From Bacillus paralicheniformis (lineage in GTDB: Bacteria; Bacillota; Bacilli; Bacillales; Bacillaceae): a stretch of DNA of 64,000 nucleotides. The position numbers and the translations under genes were made by a program. This document shows positions 45,639 through 53,629 of this stretch, piece by piece. The notes under the pieces were generated by a model, which did no database searches, was not told the DNA's origin, and saw only the letters and a program-made list of their open reading frames with translations. Positions within the stretch are counted from its first letter, which is position 1, and each line of letters starts with the position of its first letter. Where the stretch lies: positions 186,001 to 250,000 of the forward strand of contig NZ_LBMN02000004.1 of the NCBI RefSeq assembly GCF_001042485.2. Reading direction: 5' to 3'.

Positions 45639-46475
45639 ATGAAAAAGAAAGCAATGGATATGATCCTGATTGTTATAGGCGCATTTTTCTTTGCGTTAGC
45701 CGTGAATCTGTTCGCCATCCCGAATGACTTGGGAGAAGGCGGCGTCACGGGGATCACGCTGATTTTATACTACGTTTTTGAATGGTCTCCGGGCATCACA
45801 AACTTTGTGCTGAACGGCATTCTTCTGATTATCGGCTATCGCTTTTTGGATAAAAAAACGACGATTTATACCATCATTGCGGTGGCGGCCAATTCATTTT
45901 TTCTGCATGTTACTGAAGATTGGACGGTACCGGCTGATGAAGTGATCATCAGCACGATCTTTGCCGGGGTATTTGCCGGCGTCGGCATCGGCATGATCAT
46001 CCGTGTCGGCGGAACCACTGCCGGGTCTGCGATTCTCGCGAGAATCGCCAATAAATATTTCGACTGGAACATCAGCTATGCCTTGCTGATGATCGATTTA
46101 GTTGTCGTGTTCAGTTCCTACTTTATCATTGGTGCTGAAAAGCTGATGTTTACGATTGTCATGCTGTACATCGCCACAAAGGTCATGGATTTCATTATCG
46201 AAGGGCTCAACACGAAAAAAGCGATCACGATCATTTCTGAGCATAAAAACGAGATCGCCGCGCAGGTCAATACCTTGATGGACCGCGGCGTCACGATATT
46301 AACGGGACGCGGACACTATACGGGCGATTCCAAAGAAATTCTATACATTGTCATTAATAAACAAGAGCTGTCCATGCTCAAGAAAATTATAAGAAGCACA
46401 GATAAAAAAGCATTTGTCATCATCCACGATGTCAGGGATGTATTCGGCGAAGGATTTGTTGATATTTCAAAATAG
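45639..46475 (+). CDS. yxkD: YxkD, YitT-family membrane protein under guanidine control
   Basis: A 278-residue protein: five to six hydrophobic helices (YitT/DUF161 region, FAIPNDLGEGGVTG motif near residue 25) and a soluble C-terminal DUF2179-like domain from about residue 190 (TKKAITIISEHKNEIA...). The biochemical role of YitT proteins is unknown; transport has been suggested. The guanidine-I riboswitch upstream implies expression when guanidine accumulates, so guanidine handling or export is plausible. A GGAAGGGGATG site precedes the ATG. Confidence 0.88.
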   Translation: MKKKAMDMILIVIGAFFFALAVNLFAIPNDLGEGGVTGITLILYYVFEWSPGITNFVLNGILLIIGYRFLDKKTTIYTIIAVAANSFFLHVTEDWTVPADEVIISTIFAGVFAGVGIGMIIRVGGTTAGSAILARIANKYFDWNISYALLMIDLVVVFSSYFIIGAEKLMFTIVMLYIATKVMDFIIEGLNTKKAITIISEHKNEIAAQVNTLMDRGVTILTGRGHYTGDSKEILYIVINKQELSMLKKIIRSTDKKAFVIIHDVRDVFGEGFVDISK

Positions 46476-46479
46476 GGGA

Positions 46480-46510
46480 AGGCTGCCGGCAGATGGCCGG
46501 GAGCCTTTTT
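46480..46510 (+). terminator. Terminator of yxkD
   Basis: GGCTGCCGGC pairs with GCCGGGAGCC around five bases, then T5. Confidence 0.88.
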
Positions 46511-46589
46511 GTATTCATCGGGTCGTGATTAGGGACAGATCGTCTGCTGATTGGACGAATACGTGATCATTCACACTGCAAGTTTTATG

Positions 46590-46605
46590 CAGAAACCGGT
46601 TTCTG
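46590..46605. promoter_or_regulatory. Perfect 16-bp palindrome upstream of the 46680 gene
   Basis: CAGAAACCGGTTTCTG is self-complementary and lies about 75 bases before the start codon, where an operator would sit. No regulator is adjacent. Confidence 0.4.
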
Positions 46606-46679
46606 TGGTAAGGTAGATTGTGGCATGAATATCATTAATATAGAAATCCGCTTGCTGAAGTAAAGGAGGTCTATTATTT

Positions 46680-47237
46680 TTGGAACAGGAAGAAAAAAAA
46701 CCAATTGATGTGAAAAGCCGAATGTTCTTTAGAGTATGGGCTTTTGCGGGGACGGCAGGTTTCGGATTGGTCGGATTGTGGCTCTTTTATGAAGCAATAA
46801 AACTCGAATCGAAATATTCATTGCTTTACCTGGGAGTCGGACTTTTCGGGATCATCTATGGTTTGATTACTTTTCTAATGATATTTCCGGCATTCACGAA
46901 AAAAGGAAACATCATCTTCAGCATGATCGAGGGAGAAGGCGGGCGGCTGTTCTCAGGGAAGAAATCTGTATTGTTCAAGGACATTAAAAGCCTTAAAATG
47001 GCGCAGCACCGCTTCAGCCCGAAAGGCATTTTCTTTATGGATATACTGATAGAGACGCGCGGGAACGGCATGGTGCGGATTCCGACGTACAACATTCTTC
47101 CTGAACCGGCATTTTATAAAGCGGTCGAGCTATACATTCTGCCCTATATGACGGAGGAAGCGCGTGCGGACTGGATCGGCCGGTTCACAGAAGCTCAAAG
47201 AAAAGCTTATTTAAATGAATTTCATAAAGATATTTAA
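46680..47237 (+). CDS. Two-helix membrane protein, YfjD/DUF5381-like
   Basis: A 185-residue protein with two N-terminal helices (VWAFAGTAGFGLVGLWLFYEAI and LYLGVGLFGIIYGLITFLMIF) and a soluble C-terminal domain with a PH-like pattern (FKDIKSLKMAQHRF, MVRIPTYNIL). It resembles B. subtilis YfjD/DUF5381 (family call from memory). The start codon is TTG at 46680, ten bases after a strong AAAGGAGGTC site. Monocistronic; a perfect palindrome lies in its promoter region. Function unknown. Confidence 0.65.
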   Translation: MEQEEKKPIDVKSRMFFRVWAFAGTAGFGLVGLWLFYEAIKLESKYSLLYLGVGLFGIIYGLITFLMIFPAFTKKGNIIFSMIEGEGGRLFSGKKSVLFKDIKSLKMAQHRFSPKGIFFMDILIETRGNGMVRIPTYNILPEPAFYKAVELYILPYMTEEARADWIGRFTEAQRKAYLNEFHKDI

Positions 47238-47400
47238 TCGTCCGGGAAAGAGCAATTTTCGAGATGAATGAAAATAACTGAAACCTTTGGGGAAATTCAT
47301 TCGTCTTAATTAGAGGCCGTAGTCTTAAATGCGGAATTTTTTTACGCAGACGTGGACTGTTTGAGTGAGGGAAGCTGGGGGATTTTCATCGTGGACGTGC

Positions 47401-47430
47401 TTGAAAAACCGCCGAGACTTTTAGTAGAAT
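47401..47430 (+). promoter_or_regulatory. Probable promoter of the LTA synthase gene
   Basis: TTGAAA (47401-47406), 18 bases, TAGAAT (47425-47430), 80 bases before the start. Confidence 0.5.
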
Positions 47431-47509
47431 GATATATTATCGTTTCCTCACGCTTCATTGACTGAAACAGAAAGCGGTCTGAAAAAAGTTTAAAAAGGTA
47501 GAGGTTATC

Positions 47510-49429
47510 ATGAAAAAAATATTCTCTCATAAGCTAAGCTTTTTTGTGTTAGCTGTTGTTTTTGTATGGGCTAAAACCTATGCTTCCTACTTTTTAGAGT
47601 TTAATTTGGGTGTGAAAGGGTCTACGCAGCACATGCTGCTGTTTATCAACCCATTCAGCTTCACGATTGCTGCACTCGGTTTGGCTTTGTTTGCTAAAGG
47701 CCGTCGGTCGGCGATATGGATCATCATCATTGATGCTGTGATGACGTTTGCTTTATATGCAAATATCCTGTTTTACCGTTTCTTTGATGACTTTTTGACG
47801 TTTGCAAACTTAAAACAAGCCGGAAACCTCGGCAACATGTCGGATGGCGTTTTTGACATCATGGCATTTCATGACGTTATCTATTTCGTCGATTTGATCA
47901 TTCTGATTGCATTATGTGTGAAGCTGCCTGAACTGAAGGCGGCACAACTGAAAAAAAGATGGGCTGCAACTGTCGTTATCGGCGGAGTGGCGCTGTTTTT
48001 CATCAACCTTGCAGTTGCTGAGACAGACCGTCCGGAGCTTTTGACAAGAACATTTGACCGAAATTATATCGTCAAGTATTTGGGGCCTTACAATTACATG
48101 ATCTATGATGGTGTTCAGGCTGCCCAAAACGCGAGCCAAAAGGCATATGCGAGCAGCGACGACCTGACGAGCGTCATTAACTATACAAATTCGCATTATG
48201 CAAAACCGAATGACGAGTATTTCGGCGCAGCAAAAGGTAAGAACATCATCAAGATTCATTTGGAAAGCTTCCAGACGTTTTTGATCGATTATAAGCTGAA
48301 CGGAAAAGAAGTCACGCCGTTCTTGAACAAGCTGGCGCACGGCCAGAATGACATGATGTATTTCGATAACTTTTTCCATCAGACCGGTCAAGGTAAAACC
48401 GCGGATGCCGAATTGATGATGGACAACAGCCTTTACGGACTGCCTGAAGGCAGCGCGTTTGTAACAAAAGGGCAAAATACGTACCAGTCCCTGCCGGCGA
48501 TTCTGAACCAAAAAGAAGGCTACACAAGCGCCGTGCTCCACGGGGATTACAAGTCATTCTGGAACCGCGACCAGGTGTATAAACAAATTGGCTATGACAA
48601 ATTCTTCGATGCCAGCACATATGACATGTCAGAGGAGAATCTCGTCAACCTTGGCTTGAAAGACAAGCCGTTCTTTGAAGAATCAATTCCGAAGCTGAAA
48701 TCGCTGAAACAGCCGTTCTATGCGCATTTAATCTCGCTGACAAACCACTATCCGTTCATTTTGGATGAAAAGGATGCCACCCTTGAAAAGGGAACGACGG
48801 GAGACAAAACGGTAGACGGGTATTTCCAGACGGCGCGTTATCTTGACGAAGCGCTTGAAGATTTCTTTAAAGAGCTGAAAAAATCGGGATTATATGATGA
48901 TTCCGTCATCGTCATCTATGGCGACCACAACGGAATCTCAGAGAACCACAACCGTGCGATGAAAGAAGTATTAGGAAAAGAGATTACACCGTATCAAAAC
49001 GCGATGAATCAGCGCGTACCGCTTATGATCCGCGTTCCGGGCAAAAAAGGCGGAGTCAATCATACGTATGGCGGCGAAATGGATGTCATGCCGACACTTC
49101 TTCACCTGCAAGGTATTGACAGCAAAAAATACATCAACTTTGGTACAGACCTCTTTTCTAAAGACCACGACGAAACCGTGGCTTTCAGAAATGGAAACTA
49201 TGTAACGCCGAAGTACACGATGATTGATACGACCGTATACGATACAAAGACAGGAAAAGAGATCAAAGGCAACCAGGAAACGGAAAACCTCAAATCACAG
49301 GTGTCCGAACAGCTGGATCTGTCCGACCAAGTACTCTATAAAGATCTGTTAAGGTTCCACGAAATTTCAGACTTCAAACCTGTTGATCCATCAACGTATC
49401 ATTACGGAAAAGAAAAAAACGGCGAGTAA
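47510..49429 (+). CDS. LtaS-type lipoteichoic acid synthase
   Basis: A 639-residue polyglycerolphosphate polymerase: five N-terminal helices, then an extracellular sulfatase-like domain. The catalytic Thr297 lies in GQGKTADAELM, with metal ligands in IKIHLESF, HGDYKSFWNRD and VIYGDHNG. A signal peptidase-like site AYA-S at residues 212-215 would release the extracellular domain, as in B. subtilis LtaS. It builds lipoteichoic acid from phosphatidylglycerol. Which of the four B. subtilis paralogues (LtaS, YfnI, YqgS, YvgJ) it matches I cannot decide, so no symbol is given. Confidence 0.9.
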   Translation: MKKIFSHKLSFFVLAVVFVWAKTYASYFLEFNLGVKGSTQHMLLFINPFSFTIAALGLALFAKGRRSAIWIIIIDAVMTFALYANILFYRFFDDFLTFANLKQAGNLGNMSDGVFDIMAFHDVIYFVDLIILIALCVKLPELKAAQLKKRWAATVVIGGVALFFINLAVAETDRPELLTRTFDRNYIVKYLGPYNYMIYDGVQAAQNASQKAYASSDDLTSVINYTNSHYAKPNDEYFGAAKGKNIIKIHLESFQTFLIDYKLNGKEVTPFLNKLAHGQNDMMYFDNFFHQTGQGKTADAELMMDNSLYGLPEGSAFVTKGQNTYQSLPAILNQKEGYTSAVLHGDYKSFWNRDQVYKQIGYDKFFDASTYDMSEENLVNLGLKDKPFFEESIPKLKSLKQPFYAHLISLTNHYPFILDEKDATLEKGTTGDKTVDGYFQTARYLDEALEDFFKELKKSGLYDDSVIVIYGDHNGISENHNRAMKEVLGKEITPYQNAMNQRVPLMIRVPGKKGGVNHTYGGEMDVMPTLLHLQGIDSKKYINFGTDLFSKDHDETVAFRNGNYVTPKYTMIDTTVYDTKTGKEIKGNQETENLKSQVSEQLDLSDQVLYKDLLRFHEISDFKPVDPSTYHYGKEKNGE

Positions 49430-49438
49430 AAACGAAAA

Positions 49439-49477
49439 GCCGCCTGACTGCTTTATGAAGCGTCGGGCGGTTTTTTT
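49439..49477 (+). terminator. Terminator of the LTA synthase gene
   Basis: CCGCC plus GAC pairs with GTC plus GGCGG, then T7. Confidence 0.88.
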
Positions 49478-49559
49478 GTGAGGCTGGTCCGCCGTTGTTC
49501 TAAGAAGCCGGCCCGGCACATAGATTGATAGGAAAGAGGACAGAACAAGGATAGAGGAT

Positions 49560-50207
49560 GTGAGAACGTTGACCAAATCTCAGTATTTTTTTAAATTGCA
49601 TCCTTTAATGGTGCCGGCCGGCTGGACAGTGAAAGAAAATCATTTGTATCAAAAGCCGATTCGCGATCCCCGCCGTACGCTCTTCACCTTGGAGAATGAA
49701 ACCTCCGGTAAAATGGTACAAGTTGAATATGCTGGAGAACTGAAGTACGTTATCAGGATGCTAAATGCTGATCAAACGCTGGTCAGTGAAGATTCAGATA
49801 CGCCGTATGAACAGCTGGTCGAACGGTTGGAAGATAGGATTCGCGCCTCTGGCGGCGCCCGCAATTTGCTGAGGCTTAGAATCCCGGCCGGTTGGACGGT
49901 TGTGCATCACTCATTAACCGATACAAACCCCGATGAATTGGCGCCTGACAGCAAGGCCTGGCGGTCAGATTTCAAACGGGATCTTTTGAAGCTGCGGCAT
50001 GAGGAAGAATGCCTCCTCCTCGATATAGAGTGGTATCCCGAGTGCAGTCCGGCCGGCCATTATGCGCTGAAATTGATTAAGAACGGGAACTGGAACAGTC
50101 CTTTGGAAGACATGCTGTGCATCCATCCGAAGGAATTGGCCTATGAGATTCACGCTGTTTTGAAAAAGACTTGTGAACATCAATATGTTGATGAAGCCGG
50201 CGCATAA
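49560..50207 (+). CDS. Soluble protein with an internal duplication, function unknown
   Basis: A 215-residue protein built of two related halves. Each half starts with the same motif: HPLMVPAGWTVKENHLYQ near residue 14 and LRLRIPAGWTVVHHSLTD near residue 105. No signal peptide or membrane helix is seen. I recognise no family. The start is uncertain: GTG 49560 or TTG 49569 (about 11 bases after AGAGG). It is monocistronic with its own terminator. Its role cannot be inferred from neighbours. Confidence 0.65.
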   Translation: MRTLTKSQYFFKLHPLMVPAGWTVKENHLYQKPIRDPRRTLFTLENETSGKMVQVEYAGELKYVIRMLNADQTLVSEDSDTPYEQLVERLEDRIRASGGARNLLRLRIPAGWTVVHHSLTDTNPDELAPDSKAWRSDFKRDLLKLRHEEECLLLDIEWYPECSPAGHYALKLIKNGNWNSPLEDMLCIHPKELAYEIHAVLKKTCEHQYVDEAGA

Positions 50208-50222
50208 CGCGGCCGGTTTTTT
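50197..50222 (+). terminator. Terminator of the duplicated-domain gene
   Basis: CCGGC and GCCGG pair around 10 bases, then T6; the stop codon lies in the loop. Confidence 0.8.
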
Positions 50223-50351
50223 GTGTGAAAAGTCCTTTGTCCAATACATACTTTTTATTCAATAAAATGTCATATTTTTCTTGAGTGAATAAGAAAAATA
50301 TTTTATTATGGTAAAAGATACATAAGAATTAGACGAAAGGGGTCAAACGGG

Positions 50352-50621
50352 ATGAAAAAAATAGCAGCGGGTCTTTTGTCTGCCGGTCTTATCATCGGTT
50401 TTTCCTGGGGTGCCGGCGATGTGGCAGAAGCAAAAACGAAGGTAAAAACGTACAAAAACTGCAAAGCTTTAAATAAAGACTATAAAGGCGGCGTCGCACG
50501 TTCGAAGTCGGTCAAAAACAAAGGCGGAAAAACGAAGTACAAGCCGTATGTTTCAAAAGCGCTTTATGACGCCAATAAAAAGCTGGACTGCGATAAAGAC
50601 AAAATTGCCTGTGAGCGCTGA
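50352..50621 (+). CDS. Secreted excalibur calcium-binding domain protein
   Basis: An 89-residue exported protein: a signal peptide (MKKIAAGLLSAGLIIGFSWG...) cleaved after AEA, then an excalibur domain with the paired cysteines of KNCKAL and the terminal calcium-loop motif LDCDKDKIACE. Excalibur domains usually accompany extracellular nucleases or wall proteins; here the domain stands alone, possibly in the wall. GAAAGGGG precedes the ATG. A terminator-like hairpin follows at 50631-50662. Confidence 0.82.
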   Translation: MKKIAAGLLSAGLIIGFSWGAGDVAEAKTKVKTYKNCKALNKDYKGGVARSKSVKNKGGKTKYKPYVSKALYDANKKLDCDKDKIACER

Positions 50622-50630
50622 TATATCCAA

Positions 50631-50662
50631 AAAAAGATCTCTTGCTGAGGGGGTCTTTTTTT
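50631..50662 (+). terminator. Terminator of the excalibur gene
   Basis: AAAAAGA and TCTTTTT flank a small TC/GA stem and run into T. Confidence 0.65.
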
Positions 50663-50763
50663 GTTTATCAGGAAATTTATGAAAATTAAAGACTGCTGAA
50701 ACATAATCTTAACAGTGCGAACCTATACTTTGGCAAGAGAAGAGCAAAAGGGGAGTGGATGAT

Positions 50764-51624
50764 GTGTCAGCTTTATTAAAGAAATTGATGTTATCTTCAT
50801 TGATCGGGGTTTCTATCGGGTCAGCACTGTTTGCAACGGACGCGGGAGCGCAAGAGCCGGCGGCGAAGCCTAAAAAAGTGGCTGTCATTGCGCACAGAGG
50901 TGCTTCTGGATACGCGCCGGAAAACACGATGGCTGCCTTTGAAAAGGCGCATCAGATGAAAGCGGATTATATCGAGCTGGATGTTCAAATGTCCAAGGAC
51001 GGGGAGCTTGTCGTCATTCATGATACAACTGTAAACCGTACGACAGACATCGGCTCAGTGCTGCCGGTCGCCGTAAAGGACTTGACGCTTGCCGAGCTGC
51101 GCAAGCTTGATGCTGGCAGCTACTTCGGGCCGCAGTTCGCCAGGGAACGCATTCCGACATTTGAAGAAGTGCTTGACCGGTATAAAGGAAAGATCGGAAT
51201 GCTGATCGAATTGAAAGAACCTGCACGCTATCCGGGAATCGAAGAAAAAGTATCAGCGGCATTGAAAGAGCGGAGAATGGATAAGCCTAAAAACGGAAAA
51301 ATCATTGTACAATCGTTTGATTTCAACTCTGTATACAAAATTCATCAGCTGCTCCCATCAATGCCGACAGGTGTCTTAACGTCAAAAACAGCGGACTTAA
51401 CAGATGCAAAGCTCAAGGCATTTTCCGGCTATGCCAAATATGTGAACGCCAACTTAAAAAATGTGGCCGCTGATCCTACACTTGTGCCGAGAATCCATGC
51501 GTTCGGCATGAAAATTACGCCATGGACCGTCCGCTCCCGCGATGAAGTGCCTCCGCTTTTAAAGGCTGGCGTGGACGGGATTGTGACAGACTTTCCCGAC
51601 TATGTTCCGAAAAAAGTACGCTAG
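50764..51624 (+). CDS. Secreted glycerophosphodiester phosphodiesterase (GlpQ-like)
   Basis: A 286-residue exported GDPD enzyme. A signal peptide (LMLSSLIGVSIGSALFATDAGA) is followed by the catalytic core: HRGASGYAPENT, ELDVQMSKDGELVVIHD and IELKEP. Such enzymes release glycerol 3-phosphate from glycerophosphodiesters and, in GlpQ, degrade wall teichoic acid. It differs clearly from B. subtilis GlpQ, so it is left unnamed. The start is uncertain: GTG 50764, 8 bases after GGGAG, is preferred over GTG 50755, which overlaps that site. TTAACA in the upstream region could be part of a Pho box but is weak. Confidence 0.85.
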   Translation: MSALLKKLMLSSLIGVSIGSALFATDAGAQEPAAKPKKVAVIAHRGASGYAPENTMAAFEKAHQMKADYIELDVQMSKDGELVVIHDTTVNRTTDIGSVLPVAVKDLTLAELRKLDAGSYFGPQFARERIPTFEEVLDRYKGKIGMLIELKEPARYPGIEEKVSAALKERRMDKPKNGKIIVQSFDFNSVYKIHQLLPSMPTGVLTSKTADLTDAKLKAFSGYAKYVNANLKNVAADPTLVPRIHAFGMKITPWTVRSRDEVPPLLKAGVDGIVTDFPDYVPKKVR

Positions 51625-51635
51625 ATACTAAACAG

Positions 51636-51665
51636 AAGGCCTGCAGTTTGCTCTGCAGGCTTTTT
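51636..51665 (+). terminator. Terminator of the GDPD gene
   Basis: GCCTGCAG pairs with CTGCAGGC around six bases, then T5. Confidence 0.9.
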
Positions 51666-51671
51666 CATTCA

Positions 51672-53024
51672 TCAATAAAACTGGGCTAACAGCAGCAATG
51701 TCAGTGTAACGGTTATCGCTCCGCCGATTCTTGTGGATACCTGAGCAAACGGCATGAGCTCGAGGCGCTCGGCGGCGCTGAGAATGGCGATGTCCCCCGT
51801 TCCGCCCTGACCTGAATGGCAGGCATTGATAATCGCGGTTTCGATCGGGTACATGTTCAGCCACTTTCCTGTAAAAAAGCCGACGGCTATCATCGTGATC
51901 ACGACAGATACGATCGTAATAATATTGGCAATATTAAAAGCAGCGATCAGCTTGTCCCACGGTGTCATGGAGACGCCAATGGCAAAAAGCAGCGGATATG
52001 TCACAGCAGTTGAAAAGAAACGTGACACGCCGTAGGCGCCGTTTTCCAAATTCGCCGGAGCCAAACGAAACAGTTTCACGGCAACAGCCAAGAGAAGCAT
52101 CATGACGGGTGCTGGAAATCCGAACAAGTCATGTGAAAGCATACCGACCAAATATAATGAGACGGCAAGAATGCCTCCCGATGCAAAGTGGGAAAGGTTA
52201 AAAACGCTTTCTTTGTCTTTGTCGCGGCTTTCAAGCGGCAGTGCGTCCCCACTTTCGAAACGGTCGACTTTTCCGTTGCCTGTCCATTCAGGCTTTTTCT
52301 TCCCCATTACATTTAAAACCCCGGACAAAATGACAGCGCTTAAGCTTCCGAACATAATGGAAGGAATGACAAGTGCAAAAGCTTCCCCTTGTGACATGTG
52401 CATGATTTCCGAATAGCCGATGGACAGCGGAATGGCTCCCTCGCCAACCCCTCCGGCCATGATCGGAATCACAATGTACAGCAGCGTATGCTGAAATCCG
52501 AGGCCGAGCATTGTACCAACTGTCAGACCGACTGCCGCTGCGGCAATTGTCCCTGCGATCAGCGGAATGAAAATTTTAATGAACGCCCTGACCAGCGTTT
52601 CTCTTTTCATCCCTAAAATGCTTCCCACTACAATGGCTGAGATAAACAAATAAAGAAAGTTTGAGTTTTCTGTAAATTCAGTTGTTGATTTGATAATGTC
52701 ATCGGGAATGAGATGGTAATAGACGATAGCTGAAGGAATAAATGTCGCAAGTATAGCGGCACCGCCGACAGAACGAAGAAGCGGCAGCGACTTTCCGATT
52801 TGGGCGAAGGTGAATCCGAAAAAGCCCGTAACCGCAATAGCAGTTAAAATGTCGCTTTTCAGATCGTGCATATAGACAAACGTCACAATCAAAGCGAAGA
52901 GCAGCAAGTATACGGGCAGCGGAATGATGCCGATTTTAACATTCATTGCTCTTGCAAAAAAATTTTCATCCGGTTCTTTCGTTGTTTGAATCGGTATATG
53001 TTGTACCTTTGGTTTTGCTTCCAT
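51672..53024 (-). CDS. cimH: CimH, citrate/malate symporter (2-hydroxycarboxylate family)
   Basis: A 450-residue secondary transporter, the length of B. subtilis CimH (YxkJ), which takes up citrate and L-malate with protons. The two re-entrant GGxG loops typical of this family are visible: MAGGVGEGAIPLS near residue 190 and GQGGTGDIAILS near the C-terminus, which also has the STRIGG arginine used in substrate binding. AGAAAATG-rich sequence with GGGGAAAG precedes the start. It is convergent with the GDPD gene. No citrate sensor pair is adjacent. Confidence 0.92.
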   Translation of the reverse strand: MEAKPKVQHIPIQTTKEPDENFFARAMNVKIGIIPLPVYLLLFALIVTFVYMHDLKSDILTAIAVTGFFGFTFAQIGKSLPLLRSVGGAAILATFIPSAIVYYHLIPDDIIKSTTEFTENSNFLYLFISAIVVGSILGMKRETLVRAFIKIFIPLIAGTIAAAAVGLTVGTMLGLGFQHTLLYIVIPIMAGGVGEGAIPLSIGYSEIMHMSQGEAFALVIPSIMFGSLSAVILSGVLNVMGKKKPEWTGNGKVDRFESGDALPLESRDKDKESVFNLSHFASGGILAVSLYLVGMLSHDLFGFPAPVMMLLLAVAVKLFRLAPANLENGAYGVSRFFSTAVTYPLLFAIGVSMTPWDKLIAAFNIANIITIVSVVITMIAVGFFTGKWLNMYPIETAIINACHSGQGGTGDIAILSAAERLELMPFAQVSTRIGGAITVTLTLLLLAQFY

Positions 53025-53099
53025 TTTCTTTCCCCCATCCTTTTTGTTATCCCTTTGCTCTGAGTTATTTAACTAAATTAAGTATACTAAAAAAATCAA

Positions 53100-53629
53100 A
53101 ATTCAGACAACCGTGCAGGAAGACCTAGCTGTTTTCACATGATGATCTAGAGCGGGTCCATTTGGTTAAAGACGTGTCTGGACACTGTTTAATGGCCTTG
53201 TGCAGGCTTTTTTTGATGCGGTAATTCCCGAATCTCCTTTTACTGGAATCAAAATCGACACAAAAAAGCTGTCAATCCGTCAAAAATAAATCAAACATTT
53301 AGGAGCAGAGACCTTTTTTCCTGTGTGAACCGTTGATACATTCAGCTCCCGTCTCCGAAGAGACAGAGGACGTCTGCGACAAAAGATTCAATCTTGAGGT
53401 GGCATATATGTGAAGGGTTATCAACGTGAGCCTTATGGATTTTTTGGAAGAGAGTCTATAGTCTTATATTTTTCGCGTTTAAAAGACAATTAGATATGTT
53501 TTTTTATTATTTTTAAGGAAATTTAGGTCTAAAGGTGGTAATATATTCGAGTGCAAAAGAATGAAATGAAGGAAAATTTTAGAGAAACCATTCCCGAAGG
53601 GTTTTTTATCAGCACATAAGGAGAAGAAA
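53100..53629 (+). other. Long leader/intergenic region before the PilZ synthase
   Basis: About 600 bases separate cimH from the synthase. A small terminator-like hairpin (GCCT/AGGC then T7) ends near 53217. A GTCTC-CGAA-GAGAC hairpin lies at 53351-53364. Just upstream of the synthase, AAACC and GGGTTT pair before a T6 run (about 53585-53608), resembling an attenuator. A 27-codon frame (GTG 53410 to 53493) with GAGGTGG upstream is possible but unconvincing. The motifs of c-di-GMP riboswitches are not visible. Confidence 0.4.

Noticed and set aside
47912-48541. 209-codon minus-strand frame inside the LTA synthase gene
   Set aside because: Antisense to an intact catalytic domain, no ribosome site and no family pattern.
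53300-53629. c-di-GMP riboswitch before the PilZ synthase
   Set aside because: The conserved cores of c-di-GMP-I and -II aptamers are not visible, although the regulatory logic would fit.
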